Positions 56,382-64,000 of a stretch of 64,000 bases of DNA are shown here, piece by piece. Every line of letters starts with the position of its first letter. Positions within the stretch are counted from its first letter, which is position 1. The translations under genes were made by a program, and so were the position numbers. The stretch spans positions 2,294,001-2,358,000 of the forward strand of contig NZ_CP064703.1 of the NCBI RefSeq assembly GCF_023101085.1. The letters run 5' to 3'. The stretch is from Bradyrhizobium sp. 170. Its GTDB lineage: Bacteria > Pseudomonadota > Alphaproteobacteria > Rhizobiales > Xanthobacteraceae. The notes below the pieces were generated by a model, which was given only the letters and a program-made list of their open reading frames with translations, did no database searches and was not told the origin of the DNA.

Positions 56382-57662
56382 GTGGTCATTCATATTGTCG
56401 ACCGGCGCCTGAATCCGGGTAGCAAGAGTCTCGAGAATCGCCAGCGCTTTCTGCGTCGGGCCAAGGCGCTGGTTCAGGGGGCCGTGAAGAAATCGTCGCA
56501 GGACCGGGATATCAAGGATGTCCTGGAAGGCGGCGAGGTCAGCGTGCCGATCGATGGCATGGACGAGCCGCGCTTTCGCCGCGAGGGCGGCACGCGCGAC
56601 ATGGTGCTGCCTGGAAACAAGAAGTTCATCGAGGGCGACATTCTTCCGCGGCCGAACCCGAGCGGTGGCAAGGGGAGGGGTGCGGGCGAGGGCGACAGCG
56701 AAGACACGTTCCGCTTCGTTCTCAGCCGCGATGAGTTTGTCGATCTGTTCCTGGACGACCTGGAATTGCCCGATCTCGCCAAGCGAAAGCTGGCCGAGGT
56801 CGAAAGCCAGGGCATTCGCCGGGCGGGTTACACAACCTCCGGCTCGCCCGCCAATATTTCGGTGAGCCGAACGGTAAGCCGTGCCCTGGCGCGGCGTGTC
56901 GCGCTGCGGCGGCCGAGGCCGGAGGTGCTGGCGACGCTCGAGGCGGAGCTTAAGGATTGCAGCGACGAGGCGCGCCGCGCCGAACTCATAGCCGAGATCG
57001 AAGCTCTGAAGGTAAAGATACGCCGCATTCCGTTCATCGATCCGATCGACATCCGCTACCGGCGTTTCGAGACGGTGCCGAAGCCCGTGGCGCAGGCCGT
57101 CATGTTTTGCCTGATGGACGTCTCCGGTTCGATGACCGAACATATGAAGGATCTCGCCAAGCGCTTCTATATGCTGCTCTACGTGTTCCTGAAGCGGCGC
57201 TATCGCCACGTCGAGATCGTTTTCATCCGGCATACCGACCGGGCCGAAGAGGTCGACGAGCAGACGTTCTTTTTCGGACCGGCTTCCGGCGGCACGCTGG
57301 TATCGAGCGCGTTGCAGGCGATGCACGACATCGTGCGGTCGCGGTTCCGGCCGGCGGACTGGAACATCTACGCCGCGCAGGCTTCCGACGGCGACAATTC
57401 CTACGCGGACGGCGAGGTCACGAGCCGGCTCCTGACCGACATGATCCTGCCGGTCACCCAGTTCTTTGCCTATCTGGAAGTCGGCCAGGAGAATGGCCTT
57501 AGCTACGAAATGCCCAATTCGTCGCTCTGGACCCTTTACGAGAGCCTGCGCGCGAGCGGCGCGCCGCTGTCGATGCGCAAGGTCAACGAGCGCAGCGAGA
57601 TTTTCCCGGTATTCCACGATCTATTCCAGCGCCGCAGCAAGCAGGAAAGGACCGGGTCATGA
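56382..57662 (+). CDS. yeaH: YeaH/YhbH family (DUF444) protein
   Basis: 426 residues from a GTG at 56382, 12 bases after prkA. Start VIHIVDRRLNPGSKSLENRQRFLRR, then the long basic region, then a von Willebrand A-like domain with the metal site DVSGSM (D246) after AVMFCLM. FFGPASGGTLVSSAL supplies the second metal-site threonine. The family always travels with PrkA and SpoVR and is thought to work with the kinase. Overlaps spoVR by four bases. Confidence 0.95.
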   Translation: MVIHIVDRRLNPGSKSLENRQRFLRRAKALVQGAVKKSSQDRDIKDVLEGGEVSVPIDGMDEPRFRREGGTRDMVLPGNKKFIEGDILPRPNPSGGKGRGAGEGDSEDTFRFVLSRDEFVDLFLDDLELPDLAKRKLAEVESQGIRRAGYTTSGSPANISVSRTVSRALARRVALRRPRPEVLATLEAELKDCSDEARRAELIAEIEALKVKIRRIPFIDPIDIRYRRFETVPKPVAQAVMFCLMDVSGSMTEHMKDLAKRFYMLLYVFLKRRYRHVEIVFIRHTDRAEEVDEQTFFFGPASGGTLVSSALQAMHDIVRSRFRPADWNIYAAQASDGDNSYADGEVTSRLLTDMILPVTQFFAYLEVGQENGLSYEMPNSSLWTLYESLRASGAPLSMRKVNERSEIFPVFHDLFQRRSKQERTGS

Positions 57663-59203
57663 CCGCGACTGACCAGTTGCTGTTTGAGGGGGCGGACTGG
57701 GACTTCCGGACGCTGCAGCGGATCTGCGACGCCTGCGAGCAGGTTGCGCGGGACGAGTTGGGGCTCGATGTCTATCCCAACCAGATCGAGGTCATTACGG
57801 CAGAGCAGATGCTGGACGCCTATTCGTCCGTCGGCATGCCGCTGTTCTACAAGCACTGGTCGTTCGGCAAGCATTTTGCCTTTCAGGAGGCATCCTATCG
57901 CAAGGGACTGATGGGGCTGGCGTACGAGATCGTCATCAACTCATCGCCGTGCATTTCCTACCTGATGGAAGAAAATACGGCGACGATGCAGACGCTCGTG
58001 ATCGCGCATGCCGCTTTCGGTCATAATCATTTCTTCAAGAACAACTATCTGTTCAAGCAATGGACCGACGCCGACGGCATTCTCGATTATCTCGAATTCG
58101 CCAAGCGCTATGTGGCGCATTGTGAGGAACGCCACGGCCGGCTGGCGGTCGAGCATACGCTCGATGCCGCGCACGCTCTTATGTCGCACGGCATCGATCG
58201 CTATCCCGGCAAGAAGAGTCTCGACCTGCGCGCCGAGGAAAAGCGGGCGGGCAGGCGCCGTGCCCACGAGGAGAGCGCCTTCAACGATTTGTGGCGCACC
58301 GTTCCGGCCGGCAAAGTGAAGAGCGACGCAATACTGGACGTCGAGCGCCGCCGCCAAATGCTCGGCCTGCCGCAGGAAAACCTGCTGTACTTTCTCGAGA
58401 AGACGGCGCCGCGCCTGCGTCCCTGGCAACGCGAGATACTGCGGATCGTGCGGCACATCGCGCAGTATTTCTATCCGCAGAGCCAGACCAAGGTGATGAA
58501 CGAGGGCACGGCGACCTACGTTCACTACCGCATCATGAACCGGCTGCACCAGCAGGGACGGCTGACGGACGGCAATTTCCTCGAATTCCTGCAGTCGCAC
58601 ACCAACGTCGTGTTCCAGCCCGAGTTCGACGACCCGCGCTATTCCGGCTTCAACCCCTATGCGCTGGGATTTGCGATGATGCAAGACATCGAGCGCATCG
58701 TCACCGATCCGGACGCCGAGGACCGCGAGTGGTTTCCGGATATCGCAGGCAAGGGCGATGCGATGGGCGTGTTGCGCGACATCTGGGCCAATTATCGCGA
58801 TGAAAGCTTCATCAGCCAGTTCATGAGCCCGCGGCTGATGCGGCAATTCCGCCTGTTCCATCTGCATGACGATCCGGAGGAGCGTGCCGGTATCCTGGTC
58901 GACGCCATCCACAACGAGCGCGGCTACCGCCGGCTGCGGCGCGAACTGGCGCGGCAGTACGACGTCGGCTTCATCGACCCGAACATCGAAGTCGTTGATG
59001 TCGACCTTGCCGGCGATCGCCGCCTGATGTTGCGCCATACCGTGGTGAAGGGTGCCCAGCTCACCGAAGCTGACACCAAGCGCGTGCTGCAGCACCTTGC
59101 CGATCTCTGGAGCTACGACGTGTCGCTCGTCGAGGTCGACGCGTCCGGCACTGTCTTGAAGGAGTATGTCGCGAATCCGCGGAACATCGCCGCGGCAGCG
59201 TAG
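57659..59203 (+). CDS. spoVR: SpoVR family protein (YcgB type)
   Basis: 514 residues, usual family length. Characteristic stretches: YPNQIEVITAEQMLDAYSSVGMP, FYKHWSFGKHF, INSSPCISYLMEEN, PQSQTKVMNEGTATYVHY and NPYALGFAMMQDIERI. Biochemical role is not established; a Bacillus relative affects spore cortex, and in Gram-negatives it belongs to the same stress unit as prkA and yeaH. Last gene of the operon, followed by a strong terminator. Confidence 0.95.
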   Translation: MTATDQLLFEGADWDFRTLQRICDACEQVARDELGLDVYPNQIEVITAEQMLDAYSSVGMPLFYKHWSFGKHFAFQEASYRKGLMGLAYEIVINSSPCISYLMEENTATMQTLVIAHAAFGHNHFFKNNYLFKQWTDADGILDYLEFAKRYVAHCEERHGRLAVEHTLDAAHALMSHGIDRYPGKKSLDLRAEEKRAGRRRAHEESAFNDLWRTVPAGKVKSDAILDVERRRQMLGLPQENLLYFLEKTAPRLRPWQREILRIVRHIAQYFYPQSQTKVMNEGTATYVHYRIMNRLHQQGRLTDGNFLEFLQSHTNVVFQPEFDDPRYSGFNPYALGFAMMQDIERIVTDPDAEDREWFPDIAGKGDAMGVLRDIWANYRDESFISQFMSPRLMRQFRLFHLHDDPEERAGILVDAIHNERGYRRLRRELARQYDVGFIDPNIEVVDVDLAGDRRLMLRHTVVKGAQLTEADTKRVLQHLADLWSYDVSLVEVDASGTVLKEYVANPRNIAAAA

Positions 59204-59220
59204 CTACCCGCGGCAGCATA

Positions 59221-59266
59221 GAGCCCGGTTCTGATTGTATCAGAACCGGGCTCTAGATTTTTGTTT
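59221..59266 (+). terminator. Strong rho-independent terminator after spoVR
   Basis: A perfect 15-base stem (GAGCCCGGTTCTGAT with ATCAGAACCGGGCTC), loop TGT, at 59221-59253, followed by TAGATTTTTGTTTT. It lies 18 bases after the spoVR stop. The T-rich side serves the plus strand. The repeat B copy begins at its tail. Confidence 0.92.
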
Positions 59267-59343
59267 TGACGCGTTTTCTTGACGCGAACCGGTGTCCACC
59301 CCCGGATCACGTCCGAGGGCATGCTTCGCTCGAAAACGCTGTG
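59263..59343 (-). repeat. Dispersed intergenic repeat, family B, copy 2
   Basis: Reverse-complement match to 28304-28384 across about 80 bases: GTTTTGACGCGTTTTCTTGA, then CGCGAACCGGTGTCCACC, then ACGTCCGAGGGCATGCTTCG and CTCGAAAACGCTGTGG. Only a few substitutions. Fills the gap between convergent spoVR and korB. Confidence 0.88.
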
Positions 59344-59344
59344 G

Positions 59345-60400
59345 CTACCGCAGGCTGGCGTTGATCTTTTCCAGCGCTGATGTGCCGGGGCACAGATCCT
59401 TGGCTTCCAGCGTATTGAGCGGCGTCTCGATCGTGTCGAGATGGGTGTGCAGGTCTTCCGAATCCGGATCGACATAGAGCAGCCCAGTGACCACCTGGCC
59501 CTTGGCGGCGTGCTTCTGCAGGAAGGTCATGGCCGCCAGCCGGTCGTTGGCGTCATAGTCGGCGTCGATCTTGCGCAGCGCCAGCCTGGTGCCGTCATGC
59601 TGCTCGACCACCTGCACCGTGCCCGGCGCGTAATCGACCGTGATCGGGTCGCGGCCGGTGAGCACGTCGAGGCGATTCACCGCGTCATTATGCTCGCGGA
59701 CGTAATCAAAGCTCTTGGTCGAGCCGGCGTGGTTGTTGAAGGCGATGCAGGGGCTGATAACGTCGATGAACGACGCGCCCTTGTGCCGGATCGCGGCCGC
59801 GATCAGCGGCACCAGCTGGTTCTTGTCGCCGGAGAAGCTGCGCGCCACGAAGCTCGCGCCTAGTTGCAGGGCGATCGCCACCAGATCGATGGCGTTGTCG
59901 GTGTTAATCACGCCCTTCTTGGACTTCGAGCCGCGGTCGGCGGTGGCCGAAAACTGGCCCTTGGTCAGCCCGTATACGCCGTTATTCTCGACGATGTAGG
60001 TCATGTTGACGCCGCGCCGGATCGAATGCGCGAACTGGCCGAAGCCGATCGAGGCACTGTCGCCGTCGCCGGAAACGCCGAGATAGATCAAATCGCGGTT
60101 GGCGAGGTTGGCGCCGGTCAGCACCGACGGCATGCGGCCGTGCACGGAATTGAAGCCGTGCGAATTGCCGAGGAAATAGTCCGGCGTTTTCGACGAGCAG
60201 CCGATGCCGGAAATTTTGGCCACCCGATGCGGCTCGATCGAAAGCTCGTAGCAGGCTTCGATGATCGAGGCGGTGATCGAGTCGTGGCCGCAGCCGGCGC
60301 ACAGCGTCGAGATCTTGCCCTCGTAATCCCGGTGGGTGTAGCCGAGTTCGTTCTTCGGCAGGCCGGGATGGTGGAACTTCGGTTTTGCAATGTAGGTCAT
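59345..60400 (-). CDS. korB: 2-oxoacid:ferredoxin oxidoreductase, beta subunit
   Basis: 351 residues. Thiamine-diphosphate-binding subunit, with the cluster motif CAGCGHD, the second motif GIGCSSKTPDYF, and the diphosphate/Mg site GVSGDGDSASIGFGQF followed by NNGVYGLTKGQ. Works with KorA to oxidatively decarboxylate a 2-oxoacid (2-oxoglutarate most likely by subunit type) with reduction of ferredoxin, or the reverse. Overlaps korA by four bases. Confidence 0.92.
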   Translation of the reverse strand: MTYIAKPKFHHPGLPKNELGYTHRDYEGKISTLCAGCGHDSITASIIEACYELSIEPHRVAKISGIGCSSKTPDYFLGNSHGFNSVHGRMPSVLTGANLANRDLIYLGVSGDGDSASIGFGQFAHSIRRGVNMTYIVENNGVYGLTKGQFSATADRGSKSKKGVINTDNAIDLVAIALQLGASFVARSFSGDKNQLVPLIAAAIRHKGASFIDVISPCIAFNNHAGSTKSFDYVREHNDAVNRLDVLTGRDPITVDYAPGTVQVVEQHDGTRLALRKIDADYDANDRLAAMTFLQKHAAKGQVVTGLLYVDPDSEDLHTHLDTIETPLNTLEAKDLCPGTSALEKINASLR

Positions 60401-62247
60401 GACACGGCCTTGCGGAGAGGGGTCACTTTGAGATGGTCCTGGTGGTCGCCGATGGCGTTGGCGATGAATCGGGCGGTGATCGGCGTGCCGTCATAGTGCA
60501 GGATCGGCACCAGCCGGACCGGATCGATGCCGTTCTCGTTGACGATCAACTGGCGCAACTGGGCATCGCGGTTCTGCTCGACCACGTAAACGAAATCATG
60601 ATCGGCGACGAAGCTCGCCACGCTGGAGTGGAACGGGAAGGCGCGGATGCGCATGCGGTCGAGCTGATGCCCGCGCGCTTCCAACAGCCCGATCGCCTCG
60701 TCCATTGCCGGCGCGGTCGAGCCGAAATAGATCACGCCGTACTTGGTCGGCTTGGCGGCATTGGCCTGCAACGGCCGCGGTACCATGTCCTGCGCCGTCT
60801 CGAACTTGCGCACCAGCCGCTGCATGTTGTCGGCATAGACCGCGCCTTCTTCCGAGTAGCGCGCGTAGCGGTCGCGCGAGGTGCCTCGGGTGAAGAACGA
60901 GCCTTTGGTAGGGTGCGTGCCGGGATAGGTGCGGTAGGGAATGCCGTCGCCGTCGACGTCGAGATAGCGGCCGAAGTCGCGGCCGGGCTCATCGAGCATC
61001 GCCGCGGTCATCACCTTGCCGCGGTCATACTGCCGGGCGTCGTCCCACTTCAGCGGACGGCACAGCCGGTGGTTCATGCCGATGTCGAGGTCGAGCATCA
61101 GGAAGATCACGGTCTGCAGCCGGTCGGCGAGGTCGAACGACTGCGCCGCGAACTCGAACGCTTCGGCCGGGTCTTCCGGGAACAGCAGGACATGCTTGGT
61201 GTCGCCGTGCGAAGCATAGGCGCAGGCGATGATGTCGCATTGCTGGGTGCGCGTCGGCATGCCCGTCGAGGGGCCGGCGCGCTGGATGTTCATGATCACG
61301 GCCGGAATTTCGGCGAAGTAGGACAGGCCGATGAATTCGGTCATCAAGGAGATGCCGGGGCCGGATGTCGCGGTAAAGGCGCGTGCGCCGTTCCAGGAGG
61401 CGCCGATCACGATGCCGATCGAAGCCAGTTCGTCCTCGCCTTGCACGATCGCGTATTTCGCCTTGCCGGTCTCAGGGTCGTGCCGCAGCTTCTTGCAGTG
61501 GCTCGTGAAGGCCTCCGCCACCGACGACGACGGCGTGATCGGATACCAGGCGCAGACGGTGGCGCCGCCATAGACGGCGCCGAGCGCGGCCGCGCTGTTG
61601 CCTTCGATGAAGATGCGCTCGCCGACCTTGTCGGACTTCTTCACCCGCAGCCCGACCGGGCATTTCAAATTCTGCAGCGCCCAGTCGCGGCCGAGATGCA
61701 GCGCGTGGACGTTCGACGACAAGAGCTTTTCCTTGCCCTTGTACTGCTCGCCGATCAGTTGCTCGACCAGCTTCGGATCCATGTCGAGCAGAGCGCAGAG
61801 CGCGCCGAGATAGATGATGTTCTTGAACAGCTGGCGCTGGCGCGGATCGTTATAGGTCGAGTTGGTGATCGCGGTCAGCGGCACGCCGATCACGTTGATG
61901 TCGGCGCGGAATTTCGACGTCGGCATCGGCTTGGTCGAATCGTAGAACAGATAGCCGCCGGGCTCGATCGAGGCGACGTCCTTGTCCCAGGTCTGCGGGT
62001 TCATCGCCACCATCAGGTCGACGCCGCCGCGGGCGCCGAGATGGCCGTCTTCCGTCACCCGCACCTCGTACCAGGTCGGCAGGCCCTGGATGTTGGAGGG
62101 GAAGATGTTGCGTGGGCTGACCGGTACCCCGTGGCGCAGGATCGAGCGCGCGAACAGCTCGTTGGCGCTCGCCGAACCGGAGCCGTTGACGTTGGCGAAA
62201 CGGACGACGAAGTCGTTTACGCTGCTGATCGGGCTTTGGACTGGCAT
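60397..62247 (-). CDS. korA: 2-oxoacid:acceptor oxidoreductase, alpha subunit (fused gamma-alpha)
   Basis: 616 residues from the ATG at 62247; the frame upstream lies inside the neighbouring gene. Residues 1-210 are the gamma domain (FANVNGSGSASANELFARSILRHG, ARGGVDLMVAMNP). From about 215 the alpha domain follows (EGNSAAALGAVYGGATVCAWYPITPSSSVAEAF, then SGPGISLMTEFIGLSYFAEIP), which is the KorA pattern. The C-terminal part resembles the CoA-binding region. This fusion is standard for two-subunit enzymes. Its start lies within the last 31 bases of the upstream flavoprotein gene, so the three genes appear to be one operon. Confidence 0.92.
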   Translation of the reverse strand: MPVQSPISSVNDFVVRFANVNGSGSASANELFARSILRHGVPVSPRNIFPSNIQGLPTWYEVRVTEDGHLGARGGVDLMVAMNPQTWDKDVASIEPGGYLFYDSTKPMPTSKFRADINVIGVPLTAITNSTYNDPRQRQLFKNIIYLGALCALLDMDPKLVEQLIGEQYKGKEKLLSSNVHALHLGRDWALQNLKCPVGLRVKKSDKVGERIFIEGNSAAALGAVYGGATVCAWYPITPSSSVAEAFTSHCKKLRHDPETGKAKYAIVQGEDELASIGIVIGASWNGARAFTATSGPGISLMTEFIGLSYFAEIPAVIMNIQRAGPSTGMPTRTQQCDIIACAYASHGDTKHVLLFPEDPAEAFEFAAQSFDLADRLQTVIFLMLDLDIGMNHRLCRPLKWDDARQYDRGKVMTAAMLDEPGRDFGRYLDVDGDGIPYRTYPGTHPTKGSFFTRGTSRDRYARYSEEGAVYADNMQRLVRKFETAQDMVPRPLQANAAKPTKYGVIYFGSTAPAMDEAIGLLEARGHQLDRMRIRAFPFHSSVASFVADHDFVYVVEQNRDAQLRQLIVNENGIDPVRLVPILHYDGTPITARFIANAIGDHQDHLKVTPLRKAVS

Positions 62248-64000
62248 GTTGTTCCCGCGTAAGTCATATCGATGAGGTATTTCTGCATGTCCCAGGCACC
62301 CGTGGGGCAACGCTCGGCGCACAGCCCGCAATGCAGGCAGACGTCCTCGTCCTTGACCATGACGCGCCCGGTCTTCAGCCCTTCGGCGACATAGAGCGCC
62401 TGGTCCTGGTGCGGCGAGGGCGCCTTCAATCGCTGCCTGAGATCCTCTTCCTCGCCATTCTCTGTGAAGGTGATGCAATCCATCGGGCAAATGTCGACGC
62501 AGGCGTCGCATTCGATGCAGGCGGGCGCCGAGAACACGGTCTGCACGTCGCAGTTCAGGCAGCGCTGCGCCTCGCCGAGCGCGAGCTTGACGTCATAGCC
62601 GAGTTCGACCTCGGTCCTGATGTCCTTCAGCGCGATCACCTTGTCGCGATGCGGCACCTTGTAGCGCTTGTCCCCCGAGATATCGTTGTCGTAGCTCCAC
62701 TCGTGGATGCCCATCTTTTGCGAGGAGACGTGCACTTCCGGCAGCGGGCGCTCGGTGATGTCCTCGCCCGAGATCATCTTGTGGATCGACAGCGCGGCAT
62801 CATGGCCGTGCGCCACCGCCCAGATGATGTTCTTCGGGCCGAACGCGGCGTCGCCGCCGAAGAACACTTTTGGATTGGTCGATACAAAGGTCTTTGCATC
62901 GACCTGCGGCATGTTCCACTTGTCGAACTCGATGCCGCAGTCGCGCTCGATCCAGGGAAACGCATTCTCCTGGCCGACCGCGACCAGCACGTCGTCGCAG
63001 GGGATGGTCTGGTCCGGTTCGCCCGAAGGCACCAGGTTGCGACGGCCCTTGGCGTCGTATTCAGCCTTCACCTTCTGGAAGGTGACGCCGATGAGCTTGC
63101 CGCTCACATGCTTGAATGCCACCGGCACCATGTAATTGAGGATCGGAATATCCTCGTGCAGGGCATCTTCCTTTTCCCAGGGGCTCGCCTTCATTTCCTC
63201 GAAGCCGGAGCGCACGATGACTTTCACGTCGTTGCCGCCGAGCCGGCGCGCGGTGCGGCAGCAATCCATTGCGGTGTTGCCGCCGCCAAGCACGATCACG
63301 CGGCGTCCGATCTTCTCGACATGGCCGAACGACACCGACGCCAGCCATTCGATGCCGATATGGATATTGGCGGCGGCTTCCTTGCGGCCGGGGATCTCGA
63401 GCTCGCGGCCGCGCGGGGCGCCGGAGCCTATGAAGATCGCGTCGTAATTTTCGCTGAGCAGCTTCTTCAGGCTGTCGATGCGATGCCCGCCCTTGAATTC
63501 GACGCCGAGGTTGAGGATGTAATCGGTTTCCTCATCGATGACCGTGTCAGGCAGGCGGAACTTAGGAATCTGGCTCCGCATCATGCCGCCCGCCTTGGGA
63601 TCGGCATCGAACACGGTGCAGTGATAGCCGAGCGGCGCGAGGTCGCGCGCCACCGTCAGCGAAGCCGGACCGCCGCCGACCAGCGCGATGCGCTTGCCGT
63701 TTTTGGCCAGCGGCTTCGGCATGCGGTGCTTGACGTCGTCCTTGAAGTCGGCGGCAACGCGCTTCAGGCGGCAGATCGCAACCGGCGTTTCCTCGACGCG
63801 GCCGCGGCGGCAGGCGGGTTCGCATGGACGATCGCAGGTGCGTCCCAGAATTCCGGGAAACACATTCGATTTCCAATTGATCATATAGGCGTCGCTGTAA
63901 CGCCCCTCGGCAATCAAACGGATGTACTCGGGAACCGGAGTGTGTGCGGGGCAGGCCCATTGGCAATCGACCACTTTGTGAAAGTAGTCTGGCGCCGAGA
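62217..64000 (-). CDS. GltD-like FAD-dependent oxidoreductase with ferredoxin domain, 5' end outside the window
   Basis: About 593 residues are present; the frame is still open at base 64000 (SAPDYFHKVVDCQWACPAHTP), so the true start lies beyond the right edge. The N-terminal cluster region has CQWACPAH and GRTCDRPCEPACRRG, as in the small subunit of glutamate synthase. FAD site VGGGPASLTVARDLAPLGY, NAD(P) site VLGGGNTAMDCCRTARRLGG. The C-terminal 120 residues carry two 4Fe-4S motifs, CIECDACVDICP and CLHCGLCAERCP. It probably exchanges electrons between NAD(P)H and ferredoxin for KorAB; this is from context and domains. No glutaminase or large GltB partner is seen. Confidence 0.85.
   Translation of the reverse strand, partial: SAPDYFHKVVDCQWACPAHTPVPEYIRLIAEGRYSDAYMINWKSNVFPGILGRTCDRPCEPACRRGRVEETPVAICRLKRVAADFKDDVKHRMPKPLAKNGKRIALVGGGPASLTVARDLAPLGYHCTVFDADPKAGGMMRSQIPKFRLPDTVIDEETDYILNLGVEFKGGHRIDSLKKLLSENYDAIFIGSGAPRGRELEIPGRKEAAANIHIGIEWLASVSFGHVEKIGRRVIVLGGGNTAMDCCRTARRLGGNDVKVIVRSGFEEMKASPWEKEDALHEDIPILNYMVPVAFKHVSGKLIGVTFQKVKAEYDAKGRRNLVPSGEPDQTIPCDDVLVAVGQENAFPWIERDCGIEFDKWNMPQVDAKTFVSTNPKVFFGGDAAFGPKNIIWAVAHGHDAALSIHKMISGEDITERPLPEVHVSSQKMGIHEWSYDNDISGDKRYKVPHRDKVIALKDIRTEVELGYDVKLALGEAQRCLNCDVQTVFSAPACIECDACVDICPMDCITFTENGEEEDLRQRLKAPSPHQDQALYVAEGLKTGRVMVKDEDVCLHCGLCAERCPTGAWDMQKYLIDMTYAGTTCQSKARSAA

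Noticed and set aside
54561..57617. A 1018-codon open frame on the minus strand across prkA and yeaH
   Set aside because: It mirrors two confidently identified plus-strand genes; long antisense frames are an artefact of high third-position GC. Its translation has no family pattern.
60433..62262. A 609-codon plus-strand frame opposite korA
   Set aside because: Shadow of korA; no domain pattern, and it crosses the korA start region.

Overview
The window is about 64 kb of GC-rich chromosomal DNA from an alphaproteobacterium, most likely Bradyrhizobium or a close relative. This rests on gene content (LigD and Ku, fused transaldolase/glucose-6-phosphate isomerase, fused TreS-maltokinase, EcfG-type promoter motifs, DUF6496 and DUF3309 small proteins) and on short palindromic intergenic repeats of a kind I associate with that genus. 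The genus is an inference; there is no rRNA or other marker here. I see no phage, insertion sequence, integrase, tRNA, rRNA or CRISPR array.

Layout. (1) 1-5311: end of an oxalate/formate-type MFS carrier, then a two-gene NAD-linked molybdenum formate dehydrogenase whose 24-kDa-like and 51-kDa-like modules are fused. (2) 5369-8608: LysM protein, CorA, and a patch of small hypothetical genes with a dihydrodipicolinate-synthase-family remnant. (3) 8820-17141: potassium-uptake operon kdpFABCDE, with two extra membrane mini-genes flanking kdpF and a palindromic repeat between kdpB and kdpC. (4) 17291-23208: PNPOx-family protein, a TRAP transporter (dctPQM) and an acyl-CoA synthetase. (5) 23385-28297: a basic DUF6496 protein, divergent ku and ligD (non-homologous end joining), a DUF3309 peptide and a PHA-system protein.

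(6) 28392-44518: storage and compatible-solute carbohydrate metabolism. A minus-strand operon treS-mak, glgB, glgX, treZ, treY diverges from malQ and a GH15 glycosidase. Together these cover glycogen branching and debranching and two trehalose routes; glgE is not in the window. (7) 45026-52468: a compact minus-strand operon for the oxidative pentose phosphate and gluconate routes: tal-pgi, gnd, zwf, pgl, gntK, HAD phosphatase. (8) 52716-54425: small secreted hypothetical proteins, a decayed DsrE-family gene and a long leader region. (9) 54426-59203: the stress-linked trio prkA, yeaH, spoVR, closed by a strong terminator. (10) 59345-64000: 2-oxoacid:ferredoxin oxidoreductase korAB with a GltD-like FAD/iron-sulfur oxidoreductase that runs off the right edge.

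A theme that links several blocks is stress and stationary phase. The ku-ligD gap carries two interleaved, oppositely facing matches to the EcfG promoter (GGAAC-N16-SGTT), and the treS/malQ gap carries another facing malQ. Most of the window is otherwise ordinary core metabolism. I did not find a clear new defence or mobile system. The best leads are the interleaved EcfG promoters, the three consecutive membrane mini-genes before kdpA, and the four families of dispersed intergenic repeats.
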